Assembly: GCF_050876985.1 (NCBI RefSeq)
Contig: NZ_JBPAPP010000001.1
Strand: one strand, 5' to 3'
DNA from: Halopseudomonas sp002296055
GTDB taxonomy: Bacteria; Pseudomonadota; Gammaproteobacteria; Pseudomonadales; Pseudomonadaceae
DNA: 64,000 nucleotides
The position numbers and the translations under genes were made by a program. The notes below the pieces were generated by a model, which worked only from the letters and a program-made list of their open reading frames with translations, did no database searches and was not told the DNA's origin. Every line of letters starts with the position of its first letter. The first letter of the stretch is position 1. Positions 15,259 to 23,418 of the stretch are shown one piece after another.

Positions 15259-16434
15259 ATGAGCGGTCTGACCGCGGGGCAGCTGCCATATTGGCGGCTG
15301 TCCGGTTTCTATTTCGCCTACTTTGCCCTATTGGGCGGTGTGGCGCCTTTTTTGTCCCTGTATTTCGAGTCACTGGGCTTTGCGCCAGCGCGCATCGGTG
15401 AGCTGGTGGCCATTCCCATGCTGATGCGCTGTATCGCGCCCAATCTGTGGGGTTGGCTGGGCGATGCCACAGGGCAGCGGTTGCTGATTGTGCGGGTGGG
15501 TGCGCTGCTCACAGCCGTGTTTTTTGCGGGCATTTTTCTGCGTCAGGACTACTGGTGGCTGGCGGCGATCATGGCGCTGCACAGCTTTTTCTGGCATGCC
15601 GTGCTACCGCAGTTTGAAGCCATCACGCTGGCTCACCTAGGCGCCCAATCGGCACGCTACAGCCAGCTGCGGCTGTGGGGCTCGGTCGGTTTTATTCTCA
15701 CCGTGGTGCTGCTGGGCCTGCTGCTGCAGCGCCTGGGTATGGGAGTCTATCCGCTGGCAATGTTCGGCATCATGCTGCTGATTGTGTTGTGCAGCGCGCT
15801 GGTGCCACAGCCGCCGAGGCAAACGGCATCTGCGGCCGTGCCCGGGGACGGCTTTATGCGCCGCCTACGTCAGCCGGGTGTGCCCGCGTTCTTTGTGGCG
15901 GTAGCACTGATGCAGTTATCGCACGGCCCGTATTACACCTTTCTCAGTATCCACCTGGAGGCGCTTGGCTACAGCCGCGGGCTGATCGGCATGCTCTGGG
16001 CGCTCGGCGTGCTGGCCGAAATTGTGTTGTTTGTGTTTATGCATCGACTGCTGGCCTGGGTCACTCTGCGGCAGCTGTTGGTGGTGAGCTTCGGCCTGGC
16101 GGCGCTGCGTTGGCTGCTGTTGGGGCAGTTGGCTGACAATCTGGCGGTGCTGCTGTTTGCGCAGGTACTGCACGCGGCGACGTTCGGCGCGTTCCATGTG
16201 GCTTCAATCCATCTGGTGCAGCAACGTTTTGGCGAAAGGTATCAGGGACAGGGGCAGGCACTTTATGCCACGCTGGCGGGTGTTGGTGGGGCGCTGGGCG
16301 CGCTGTGCTCTGGTTACGCCTGGGCAGGTCTGGGCCCCACGCTAACCTTCGCAGCTGCCGCACTGGCAGCCTTCGGCGGCATGCTGTTGTTGCTGATGCG
16401 CTTGCGTGACCAATCAACCAAGGGGGCTGGATGA
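15259..16434 (+). CDS. MFS transporter (MFS_1-like/HcaT-like)
   Basis: 391 aa and 12 predicted helices. It begins LPYWRLSGFYFAYFALLGGVAPFLSLY, which reads as the nucleoside/3-phenylpropionate-type MFS subgroup (HcaT/LacY-like). The intracellular loops are basic, and the end is LLLLMRLRDQSTKGAG. It lies 13 bp after aroC, so probably in the same transcript, and its TGA overlaps the ATG of the next gene by 4 bp (ATGA), implying translational coupling. In P. aeruginosa an MFS gene also follows aroC. Substrate unknown. Confidence 0.82.
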   Translation: MSGLTAGQLPYWRLSGFYFAYFALLGGVAPFLSLYFESLGFAPARIGELVAIPMLMRCIAPNLWGWLGDATGQRLLIVRVGALLTAVFFAGIFLRQDYWWLAAIMALHSFFWHAVLPQFEAITLAHLGAQSARYSQLRLWGSVGFILTVVLLGLLLQRLGMGVYPLAMFGIMLLIVLCSALVPQPPRQTASAAVPGDGFMRRLRQPGVPAFFVAVALMQLSHGPYYTFLSIHLEALGYSRGLIGMLWALGVLAEIVLFVFMHRLLAWVTLRQLLVVSFGLAALRWLLLGQLADNLAVLLFAQVLHAATFGAFHVASIHLVQQRFGERYQGQGQALYATLAGVGGALGALCSGYAWAGLGPTLTFAAAALAAFGGMLLLLMRLRDQSTKGAG

Positions 16435-16898
16435 GCATACTGGCAGTCTATAGTGCGGATGATCTGTTCTGTCCGCGCCGAGTACTGACTCACGAGCAGG
16501 ATATCCAGACGGAGCTGGCGGCAGCAGGCCTGATGCTGATGGCGGCTGATGTGCCGCCTGCAGTGGGCGAGCAGCAGCGCCACGAACGCCGGGGCGCACC
16601 GGCCTACGAGCAGCCGGAGGAGCGGGTTGAGACCTCGGAGGTGTTTACCTGCGGTGCGCTGGAGCGCCGTATTGAGCGGGGGCGCGTGCGCCTGTGCCTG
16701 CAGGGTGAGGAGGCGGTGCTGCTGCTTGCTCTGCGCGCCGGCGATCGTCTGCGGCTTCCGGCGGGCTTGCCGCAATGCATGTTGCCAACGCCCGGTGAGG
16801 CATGCAGTTGGGAAGATACCGCCGACACCGCCGAGGCGCTAGCGTATGCGCCGGTTGCCGAGTGTGCGTTGGTAAACCTGGTGCCGCTGGAGGTCTGA
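16431..16898 (+). CDS. Degenerate acireductone dioxygenase-like cupin without metal ligands
   Basis: 155 aa. The N-terminus MSILAVYSADDLFCPRRVLTH and the following DIQTELAAAGL match the start of acireductone dioxygenase (ARD), and DRLRLPAGLPQCM matches ARD's LISVPAGTKHWF-type turn. Where ARD has the HxHxxxxE ligands this protein reads TCGALERRIERGRVR, and the third His is replaced by Gln/Cys. No metal-binding His remains in the cupin core, so enzymatic ARD activity is not expected. It is coupled to the upstream MFS gene (4-bp overlap). A structural or ligand-sensing role is inference; no mtn pathway gene is visible here. Confidence 0.6.
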   Translation: MSILAVYSADDLFCPRRVLTHEQDIQTELAAAGLMLMAADVPPAVGEQQRHERRGAPAYEQPEERVETSEVFTCGALERRIERGRVRLCLQGEEAVLLLALRAGDRLRLPAGLPQCMLPTPGEACSWEDTADTAEALAYAPVAECALVNLVPLEV

Positions 16899-16955
16899 CA
16901 GCGCAATCGGCAAGTGCCTCCTATACTGTGGCGACACACAAAAAAAGGGGGCGCT

Positions 16956-17147
16956 ATGAATTTCAATACGGGTGGCGGGCTGATTGGTCTGCTGATTCTG
17001 ATCGCCGATATCTGGGCGATCATCAATATCCTGCAAAGCAACGCCAGTATGGGCGCCAAGCTGTTGTGGATTCTGCTGGTCGTGTTGCTACCGTTGCTGG
17101 GGCTGATTATCTGGTTTGTGGCGGGGCCACGGGGCGGGAAGGTATAG
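16956..17147 (+). CDS. PLDc_N-type small membrane protein
   Basis: 63 aa starting MNFNTGGGLIGLL at ATG 16956, with GGGGG 4-8 bp upstream. Two transmembrane helices are separated by a short loop (LQSNASMGAKLLW). The pattern of DIWAIINIL, KLLWILLVVLLPLLG and IIWFVAGPR is that of the phospholipase D N-terminal domain (PF13396), which occurs as stand-alone small proteins. No catalytic HKD motif is present, so it is not an enzyme by itself. A strong terminator follows at once. Confidence 0.75.
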   Translation: MNFNTGGGLIGLLILIADIWAIINILQSNASMGAKLLWILLVVLLPLLGLIIWFVAGPRGGKV

Positions 17148-17183
17148 AAAAAGCCCCCGGTGCGCGAACACCGGGGGCTTTTT
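17148..17183. terminator. Bidirectional intrinsic terminator between PLDc_N gene and fpr
   Basis: A 15-bp perfect stem, AAAAAGCCCCCGGTG (17148-17162) against CACCGGGGGCTTTTT (17169-17183), encloses a 6-base loop, with A- and T-tracts on either side. It serves the convergent genes on both strands. Confidence 0.95.
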
Positions 17184-17197
17184 GTTGCACTAACTGA

Positions 17198-17971
17198 TTA
17201 CTTCTCGACGAAGGCGCGCTCGATCACGTAGTGACCCTGGTCGCCGTGGCGAGCTTCCTGGAAGCCGTGGGCGTCGAGGATTTCGCAGCAATCTTTCAGC
17301 ATGCTCGGGCTGCCGCAGAGCATGAAGCGGTCCTGCTCCAGGTCGAACTTGGGCAGGCCGATATCTTCAAACAGCTTGCCGTTGCTCATCAGATCCGTCA
17401 GGCGGCCTTCGTTGCGGAACGGCTCGCGGGTGACGGTGGGGTAGTAGATCAGCTTTTCGCGCACCAGGTCGCCGAAGAATTCGTTGTTCGGCAAGGTCTC
17501 GGTAATCAGCTCTTCATAGGCCAGGTCGCGTACGTTGCGGCAACCGTGGGTGAGGATTACCTTGTCGTACTGCTCGTAGGTTTCCGGGTCCTGGATGATG
17601 CTGATAAAGGGCGCAAGGCCGGTGCCGGTGCTCAGCAGATACAGGTTGCGGCCGGGAATCAGGTGATCCAGCACCAGGGTGCCGGTGGGTTTGCGGCTGA
17701 TCATGATCTGATCGCCTACCTGAATGTTCTGCAGGCGCGAGGTCAGCGGGCCGTCCTGGACCTTGATGCTGAAGAACTCCAGGGTATCTTCGTGGTTGGG
17801 GCTGGCGATACTGTAGGCACGCATCAGCGGGCGACCTTCCACTTCCAAGCCAATCATGATGAAGTGTCCGTTCTTGAAACGGAAACCCGGATCACGGGTG
17901 AGCTTGAAGCTGAACAGGGTATCTGTCCAGTGGTGCACGCTAAGTACCTTTTCGGTGTTGAAACCTGCCAT
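17198..17971 (-). CDS. fpr: Ferredoxin-NADP+ reductase Fpr
   Basis: Exchanges electrons between NADPH and ferredoxin/flavodoxin and takes part in oxidative-stress and iron metabolism. 257 aa starting MAGFNTEKVLSVHHW at 17971 with GGAGG upstream; an ATG 21 bp earlier is less suitable. The FAD motif RAYSIAS is near residue 52, the NADP-binding GTGLAPFIS near 115 and GSPSMLKDCCEIL near 225, ending VERAFVEK-like (IERAFVEK), a bacterial subclass tail. It is divergent from finR, its usual regulator in Pseudomonas. Confidence 0.94.
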   Translation of the reverse strand: MAGFNTEKVLSVHHWTDTLFSFKLTRDPGFRFKNGHFIMIGLEVEGRPLMRAYSIASPNHEDTLEFFSIKVQDGPLTSRLQNIQVGDQIMISRKPTGTLVLDHLIPGRNLYLLSTGTGLAPFISIIQDPETYEQYDKVILTHGCRNVRDLAYEELITETLPNNEFFGDLVREKLIYYPTVTREPFRNEGRLTDLMSNGKLFEDIGLPKFDLEQDRFMLCGSPSMLKDCCEILDAHGFQEARHGDQGHYVIERAFVEK

Positions 17972-18073
17972 GACGCCTCCAGAAGTGAACATCTCTTGGG
18001 TGGCAAGTCTACGCGCGGTACGCTTTTGTGTTAAAGAGAATTATTCTTATATAGCTATTCGGTAAAGTCGATT
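17972..18073. promoter_or_regulatory. fpr/finR divergent control region
   Basis: 102 bp separate the two start codons. AT-rich inverted repeats AGAAT-T-ATTCT (18037-18047) and ATAGCTAT (18051-18058) lie about 20-35 bp before finR, suitable as LysR-type (FinR) binding half-sites. FinR-dependent activation of fpr is known in Pseudomonas; the exact operator here is inference. Confidence 0.5.
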
Positions 18074-18967
18074 ATGAAATACACCTTGCGCCAATTGGAG
18101 ATTTTCCTGGCCACGGCGCATTACGAAAACCTGACGCGGGCTGCCGCCAGCCTGTCGATGTCGCAGTCCGCGGCCAGCAGCGCGCTAAAGGACCTGGAAA
18201 GCCAGTTCGATGTGCAGTTGTTTGATCGGGTGGGCAAGCGTCTGCAGCTCAACGCCCTGGGTGAAAGTATCCGTCCCCGGGCCCAGGCATTACTAGAACA
18301 GGCGCGTAACCTCGAAGGTGCATTGGCCCGGCATCAGGGCACTGGACACCTGAGGGTTGGCGCCACCCTGAGCATCGGTAACTACCTGGCTGTAGAAATC
18401 ATGGCGCGCTACATGGGCGAGCAAGAGGGCGCTCGTGTCGAGCTGGAGGTGGGCAACACCGAGGCCATCGTGCGCAAGGTGGCCAACTTTGAGCTGGATC
18501 TTGGGCTGATCGAAGGCGAAAGTCGTCACCCTGACCTGGATATGGTGCATTGGCGCGATGACGAGCTGGTGGTGTTCTGCGCGCCAGACCACCCGCTGGC
18601 CGGCAAGCCTTGGTTGTCTGATGAGGATCTGTTGAGCGCTGCCTGGGTGGTTCGCGAGCCTGGCTCCGGCACACGGCAACACTTCGATTGGGCCATGCAT
18701 GGGCTGTTGTCCACGCTGGATATCAAGCTGGAGCTACAGCACACCGAGGCGATCAAGCGCGCGGTGGAGGCTGGGTTGGGGCTAGGTTGCCTGTCCGAGA
18801 TTACCCTGGTGGATGCCTTCAATCGGGGACGACTGGTGCCGCTGCCGGTGCCGCAACGTAACTTTCACCGCCGCTTTTACTTTGCCCTGCACCGGCAGAA
18901 GTTTCGCAGCGCGGGTGTGGAGCGCTGGTTGGAGTTATGTCGGGAGAGTGCGGAGGCGTTGGAGTAG
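18074..18967 (+). CDS. finR: LysR-type regulator FinR
   Basis: 297 aa LTTR. The N-terminal winged helix-turn-helix (YTLRQLEIFLATAHYENLTR, then AAASLSMSQSAASSALKDLE) is followed by the linker helix and an effector-binding domain. The sequence and its place divergent to fpr identify it as FinR, the activator of fpr under oxidative stress in Pseudomonas. The effector domain contains DLGLIEGESRHPDL and a hinge near GSGTRQHFDWAM. A repeat cluster and a terminator follow. Confidence 0.88.
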   Translation: MKYTLRQLEIFLATAHYENLTRAAASLSMSQSAASSALKDLESQFDVQLFDRVGKRLQLNALGESIRPRAQALLEQARNLEGALARHQGTGHLRVGATLSIGNYLAVEIMARYMGEQEGARVELEVGNTEAIVRKVANFELDLGLIEGESRHPDLDMVHWRDDELVVFCAPDHPLAGKPWLSDEDLLSAAWVVREPGSGTRQHFDWAMHGLLSTLDIKLELQHTEAIKRAVEAGLGLGCLSEITLVDAFNRGRLVPLPVPQRNFHRRFYFALHRQKFRSAGVERWLELCRESAEALE

Positions 18968-18991
18968 TCGGGGGGGCTGGTAGAGACCTGG

Positions 18992-19056
18992 ATCTCCGCC
19001 TGCGCGGAGATGACGTGGTTTGGCGCGCAGATGAGGTGTTTTGGCCGCGCAGATGA
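18992..19056. repeat. Small palindrome with three tandem degenerate 21-bp units
   Basis: ATCTCCGC (18992-18999) and GCGGAGAT (19004-19011) form a perfect 8-bp stem. The unit GCGCGGAGATGA (19002-19013) then recurs as GCGCGCAGATGA (19023-19034) and CCGCGCAGATGA (19045-19056), spaced 21 and 22 bp. The first palindrome resembles dispersed REP-like sequences of proteobacteria; the tandem copies look like decayed duplications. Confidence 0.6.
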
Positions 19057-19100
19057 GTTTTTTAGGGCTGGCGCTCCAGTTCGTTTTTTCATCAGCATCA

Positions 19101-19134
19101 AAAAAGCCGTGGCGCTTTCGCGCCACGGCTTTTT
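19101..19134. terminator. Bidirectional intrinsic terminator
   Basis: AAAAAGCCGTGGCGC (19101-19115), loop TTTC and GCGCCACGGCTTTTT (19120-19134) form a 15-bp perfect stem with flanking A- and T-tracts. It serves finR and the convergent glycine-zipper gene. Confidence 0.95.
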
Positions 19135-19151
19135 CTGTTTCGCCTACTTGA

Positions 19152-19688
19152 TCAGTTGCTGCTCAGTACCAGCTGACCGTCGCGCAGCGGGATGCTGCTG
19201 CCCGGGTCGTGGTTCATGCGCACACTACCGGTCTCTTCACCGATACGGTATTTGACGTTGTAGCCAACCACTTCTTCGTGGCTGTCGTAAACGGTCTCGC
19301 AGCGGCGCTCGGTGGTGGTGTAGGTGCTGTTGTTCTGCATGTTTTCCTGCACCCGGTTACCAGCGTAGCCACCTGCTGCGGCGCCGGCTACGGTTGCGAT
19401 CTTCTTGCCGCTACCGCCGCCCACCTGGTTACCCAGGGCGCCACCAACCACGGCCCCGGCGATAGTGCCGAGGATGCGGTTCTGGTCCTGAACCGGCTTC
19501 TGGCGGGTGACCGCCACGTCGTTGCAAACCTCACGCGGGGTGCGCTGGGTTTCCTTGATTTCGGCGACATCAAGAACTTCAGCCTCGGTAGGGGTTTTAT
19601 CCGCAAAGGCGGTGTAACCGGCAATTGCCCCGCCAGCCGTGGCGACGGCGGCACCAACCAGAATACCCGTCAACATAGACTTGTTCAT
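19152..19688 (-). CDS. Glycine-zipper 2TM-domain envelope protein
   Basis: 178 aa starting MNKSMLTGILVGAAVATAGG at 19688, with AGGAG 8 bp upstream. An N-terminal hydrophobic segment (about 5-30) anchors or exports it. The core repeat ILGTIAGAVVGGALGNQVGG plus KKIATVAGAAAGGYAGNRVQ is a glycine-zipper 2TM motif (PF05433), as in SlyB-like outer-membrane lipoproteins, but there is no lipobox Cys. The C-terminal part has one Cys pair candidate (REVCND, RRCETVYD) and a beta-rich tail typical of such Pseudomonas envelope proteins. The role is probably envelope integrity, by inference. Confidence 0.8.
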   Translation of the reverse strand: MNKSMLTGILVGAAVATAGGAIAGYTAFADKTPTEAEVLDVAEIKETQRTPREVCNDVAVTRQKPVQDQNRILGTIAGAVVGGALGNQVGGGSGKKIATVAGAAAGGYAGNRVQENMQNNSTYTTTERRCETVYDSHEEVVGYNVKYRIGEETGSVRMNHDPGSSIPLRDGQLVLSSN

Positions 19689-19876
19689 GATGATTACTCC
19701 TTTTCTGTCTATGACCTGATGCCGCAGCACGCTGCTGCGGTCCATGCATCTATGGACAGAAAAGTGTGCGGGCGGTTCCGCTGTACCTGCCGCTCCGTGC
19801 GGCTTTGTGATCCGGTTGGCGAATCAGCAAGCGCTGATGAATACCGGAGGGCGCGGGTAACTCAGCAGCGCTGTCG

Positions 19877-22800
19877 TTACAGCTGATCGTAGTCCGGCGG
19901 GTTGCTCAGAAGCAGGCTGAACTGCTCTGCGTCCATGGGTCGGCCAAACAGGTAACCCTGGAACTGCTCGCAGCCCTGGCTGTGCAAAAAGTGCAGTTGT
20001 GCCTCCTCTTCAACCCCCTCGGCGATCAGCCCCAGATGCAGGCTCGAGGCAATGGCGATGATGGCCCGGATGATCTCGGCATCATTGGCGTTATGAGTGC
20101 ACTCGTTGACAAAAGACTGATCTATTTTCAGCAAATCGACCGGCAGACGCTTGAGGTAAGTGAGCGACGAGTAGCCGGTGCCGAAGTCGTCGATGGCGAA
20201 GTGCACGCCGTGGCCCCGCAGTACATTCATCTTGTCGATGGTGTCGTTGATGTTCTCGATGACGATGCCTTCGGTGATTTCCAGATTCAGGCAGCTGGTA
20301 GGCACCTGGTACTCGTTGATGGCGCCCAGCACGTCGTCGACAAAGCTGGCGTGACGGAACTGGCGCGGGCTGATGTTAACGCTGAGACTGAATTGCGGGT
20401 CGATCAAGCCCTGGTCCAGCAGCCGCGAGATAAAGGCGCAGGCCTGATTGAGAATTTGGCGGCCGGCCTCCAGAATCAGGCTGCTTTGCTCCAGCACGTC
20501 CATGAAGGCGCCGGGCCCAATCAGCCCGCGCTTGGGGTGGTTCCAGCGCAGCAGTGATTCGGCGCCTTGAATGCGACGGCTGCGGTAGTCGAACTGCGGC
20601 TGGTAGTAGAGGCAGAATTGTCCCTCGCTGATGGCGCGACGCAGCTCGGACTCAATGGCCAGGCGCTCACTGGCGGCCACCTGCATCGATTGCTCGAAGA
20701 ACGCGATGCCGTCGCGGCCACGTTCCTTGACGCGATACAGCGCGATATCAGCCCGTTTGAGCAGGTCCTCTGCGCTGTCGCCATGATCGGGAATCAGCGC
20801 GATGCCGATGCTGGCGCTCAGCTGCAGGGTGTGTCCTTCGATCTGCATGGGGGCCGAGATGGCAACCAGCAGTTCGCGAGCGGCGCGCTCGACCTCCTGC
20901 GCCAGCACCGCATCGCTGCTGTTGAAGCCGCTGAGCAGCACAACGAACTCGTCACCACCCAGACGTGACACCGTGTCCTCGGCTCGCACCCGGCTGAGTA
21001 GGCGACGGGTCACCTCCTGCAGCACGGCGTCGCCGCAGGAATGGCCAAGGGAGTCGTTGATGTGCTTGAAATGGTCCAGGTCAAAGAACAGCAGCGCGCC
21101 GCGCAGGGCGTGCCGCTGGTACAGCGCATTGAGTTGGCTCAGGCGGTCACTGAGCAGCAGGCGGTTAGGCAGGTTGGTCAGGGCGTCGTGGTAGGCCAGG
21201 TGTTTGACGCGTGCTTCGATGCGTTTTTGCTCGGTGATGTCGCGCACCGTCAGCAGCATGCAGTCAAGGCCGTCGAGGGTGAGCGGCTGGGCGGACACTG
21301 CGACCATTAGCTGCTGACCATCGCGGGCGCGCATGCGCATCTCCCGATGGTGAACGCTGCCATGCTGCGCCATCAGTTGCACCAGCTCGTCACGCTCGGC
21401 GGGGTCGCTCCACAGGTTGAGTTCCAGGGCGGTGCGGCCGATGGCTTCGCTTGCCTTGTAGCCGCTGAGGCGGCAGAAACCGTCGTTAACCTCCAGGTAA
21501 CGACCAGTTTTCAGTTCACTGATGCTGATCGAATCGGGGCTGCCTTTGAAGGCGCGGGCAAACTTGTCCTCGGAGGCGCGTAGTGCCGATTCTGCCTGGG
21601 TACGAGCGGTGATGTCGCGGAAGCTGAACAGCACGCATTGCTGATGATTGATGCGCAGGCGAGTGGTGGCAACCTCACACAGCAGCAAGCGGCCGCTGTC
21701 GGTGGCGAAGGTTTCCGCGCAATCGCGCAGTTCTCGCTCGCCACGGGCTGCCATCTGCAGGTTTTGGTGAGCCGGGTGCTGGCTCCACAGGCCGATATCT
21801 TCGGGGGTGCGGCCGATCAGGCTGGCGGCGGGGTAGCCAAAGGTACGAGCGAAGCTCTGGTTAACCTCAATGATGCGCTGGCTCTGGCTGTGGACCAGGC
21901 AATAGGGGTCTGGGGCGTTCTGAAACAACATGGCGAATTTGGCTTCGCTCTCCACCAGGGCGGTCTGGTTGCGGCGCTGATCGCTGATGTCCATCAATGT
22001 GCCGACCATGCGTGCTGGCCGGCCGTGCTCATCGAGGTGCAGTGTGGCCGTGGCTTGCAGCCAGCGCTGTTGCTGGCCGGCGAGCACTCGGTAGGTGAGC
22101 CGGTAGCGCGGTTGTCCACCGCGGCAGATGGCGACGAAGGCGCGGCGGATGGCGCGGCGGTCCTCGGACAGAACGCCGCGCAGAAAATGGCTGGACGAGC
22201 CGTCCCAGTCGTTGGCGGCGTAACCGTGCAGCTCCGCGCTGCGGGCAGAGCAGTGCAGTGCGTCGCTGCGAATTTGCCAGTCCCAGATGCCCATCTGCCC
22301 GGCATCCAGCGCCATTTTCAGGCGCGTGCGGCTTTCTTCCAGCGCGCGGTCGCGGGTTAACTGGTGGGTGATGTCGCGGGCGGTAACCAGTAGGCAGCGG
22401 CGCCCGTCGAGTTGCACGATGCGTGCATACAACAGCACCTCGAAGGCGCGGTCGCCGGGCAGCTGCACGCGGATCTGCTCATGCTCCAGGGCCCCTTCGG
22501 CGATCACTCGACGAAACAGCGAGTCGCTGGTGTCGGGGGGCAAAAAGCCTAGCTCGTCCAAGGTGCGCTCACGGTGCTGGCTGGCTGGCAACCCGGTCAG
22601 ACGCTCGAAGCGCGGGTTGGCCTCCAGTAGCCGGCGGCTGTTCAGGTCGATGATCAGCTGGGCTTCGCCGCTATGCATGAAAGCCTGATGATAGCGCCGT
22701 GCGGCCTTATGGTCGGCGCCGGTTTCGGTCCGAGGTTGTAGGCACATGAGTAGGCGGGCACGGCCGTTGCGCCCAAGGTTGATGATGCTCAGGTGAAAGC

Positions 22801-23128
22801 CCAGCAGGGTGCCGTCGCGGCGCAGTAGGTCTATGGGATGCTGACGCAGCGGGCCTTGTCGGCTGTGGCTGCGGATCAAGGCCCGCCAGCGGCGCGGATG
22901 TCCCCAGAAGGGAAAGCGCCCGGCGTGTTGGCCCAGCAGGGCCTCGCGGTCGTATTGCAGGGCCTCGGCAAAGGCCGGGTTGAGATCGAGGATCTGTTCG
23001 TCGTGCGTGTCTATCAGCAGCGCAGGACCGGGCATGCCGTGAAATAGCAGCTGGAAGGAAGAGTCTCCGTCACGGCTGGCGTCCGGAGGTGCGACGTCGG
23101 TTGTGCCTGGCATGAGGTCCTTGTCCAT
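19877..23128 (-). CDS. Five-PAS GGDEF-EAL cyclic-di-GMP protein
   Basis: About 1083 aa from ATG 23128 (MDKDLMPGTTDV); the upstream frame to 23326 has no support. Five PAS/PAC modules occupy roughly residues 30-640. They begin at FQLLFHGMPG, YHQAFMHSGEA, LKMALDAGQMGIW, FAMLFQNAPDPY and FARAFKGSPDS, each ending with a D-I-T/S-type linker. A diguanylate cyclase domain with intact RLGGDEF (near 724) follows, then a phosphodiesterase domain with AESLLRW (near 857; ESL in place of EAL), NLEITEG, DDFGTGYSSL (near 982) and EGVEEE. Both catalytic sets look complete. No membrane segment is seen, so it is probably a cytosolic sensor. Two small Met starts differ by five residues. Confidence 0.9.
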   Translation of the reverse strand: MDKDLMPGTTDVAPPDASRDGDSSFQLLFHGMPGPALLIDTHDEQILDLNPAFAEALQYDREALLGQHAGRFPFWGHPRRWRALIRSHSRQGPLRQHPIDLLRRDGTLLGFHLSIINLGRNGRARLLMCLQPRTETGADHKAARRYHQAFMHSGEAQLIIDLNSRRLLEANPRFERLTGLPASQHRERTLDELGFLPPDTSDSLFRRVIAEGALEHEQIRVQLPGDRAFEVLLYARIVQLDGRRCLLVTARDITHQLTRDRALEESRTRLKMALDAGQMGIWDWQIRSDALHCSARSAELHGYAANDWDGSSSHFLRGVLSEDRRAIRRAFVAICRGGQPRYRLTYRVLAGQQQRWLQATATLHLDEHGRPARMVGTLMDISDQRRNQTALVESEAKFAMLFQNAPDPYCLVHSQSQRIIEVNQSFARTFGYPAASLIGRTPEDIGLWSQHPAHQNLQMAARGERELRDCAETFATDSGRLLLCEVATTRLRINHQQCVLFSFRDITARTQAESALRASEDKFARAFKGSPDSISISELKTGRYLEVNDGFCRLSGYKASEAIGRTALELNLWSDPAERDELVQLMAQHGSVHHREMRMRARDGQQLMVAVSAQPLTLDGLDCMLLTVRDITEQKRIEARVKHLAYHDALTNLPNRLLLSDRLSQLNALYQRHALRGALLFFDLDHFKHINDSLGHSCGDAVLQEVTRRLLSRVRAEDTVSRLGGDEFVVLLSGFNSSDAVLAQEVERAARELLVAISAPMQIEGHTLQLSASIGIALIPDHGDSAEDLLKRADIALYRVKERGRDGIAFFEQSMQVAASERLAIESELRRAISEGQFCLYYQPQFDYRSRRIQGAESLLRWNHPKRGLIGPGAFMDVLEQSSLILEAGRQILNQACAFISRLLDQGLIDPQFSLSVNISPRQFRHASFVDDVLGAINEYQVPTSCLNLEITEGIVIENINDTIDKMNVLRGHGVHFAIDDFGTGYSSLTYLKRLPVDLLKIDQSFVNECTHNANDAEIIRAIIAIASSLHLGLIAEGVEEEAQLHFLHSQGCEQFQGYLFGRPMDAEQFSLLLSNPPDYDQL

Positions 23129-23418
23129 TATGAGCGCCTGAGCGGCACCCCTCGTTGCCAGGCAAAGCCCCGTCAGGTGGCGACCTCGTTGCCCGGCTGT
23201 TTCCTTTTGCGCAGTGCACCGGCTGATCATGGCGCCCGTGTACCTGGCATCGTCCTGTACGCGGGCAGACGCTGCCTGTCCTGGCTGCGCGGTGCCGGCC
23301 CACCTAACGCACGCACTAGGGCGCACGCTGGCGGTCAGCGCTTACCTACTAACCTTAGTCGCTGGTGGGCGGCTCAACAAGGTGACGAGGCGGTGCCGTC
23401 GGTCGGCCAGCCGAGTGG

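Noticed and set aside
14136..15260. 374-aa minus-strand open frame opposite aroC
   Set aside because: Full antisense overlap with chorismate synthase signatures; no independent support.
16431..16898. Functional acireductone dioxygenase (mtnD)
   Set aside because: The metal-binding His/Glu residues are absent and no methionine-salvage gene is adjacent.
18972..19060. CRISPR-like repeat array
   Set aside because: Only three degenerate units of about 21 bp with no distinct spacers; it does not fit CRISPR structure.
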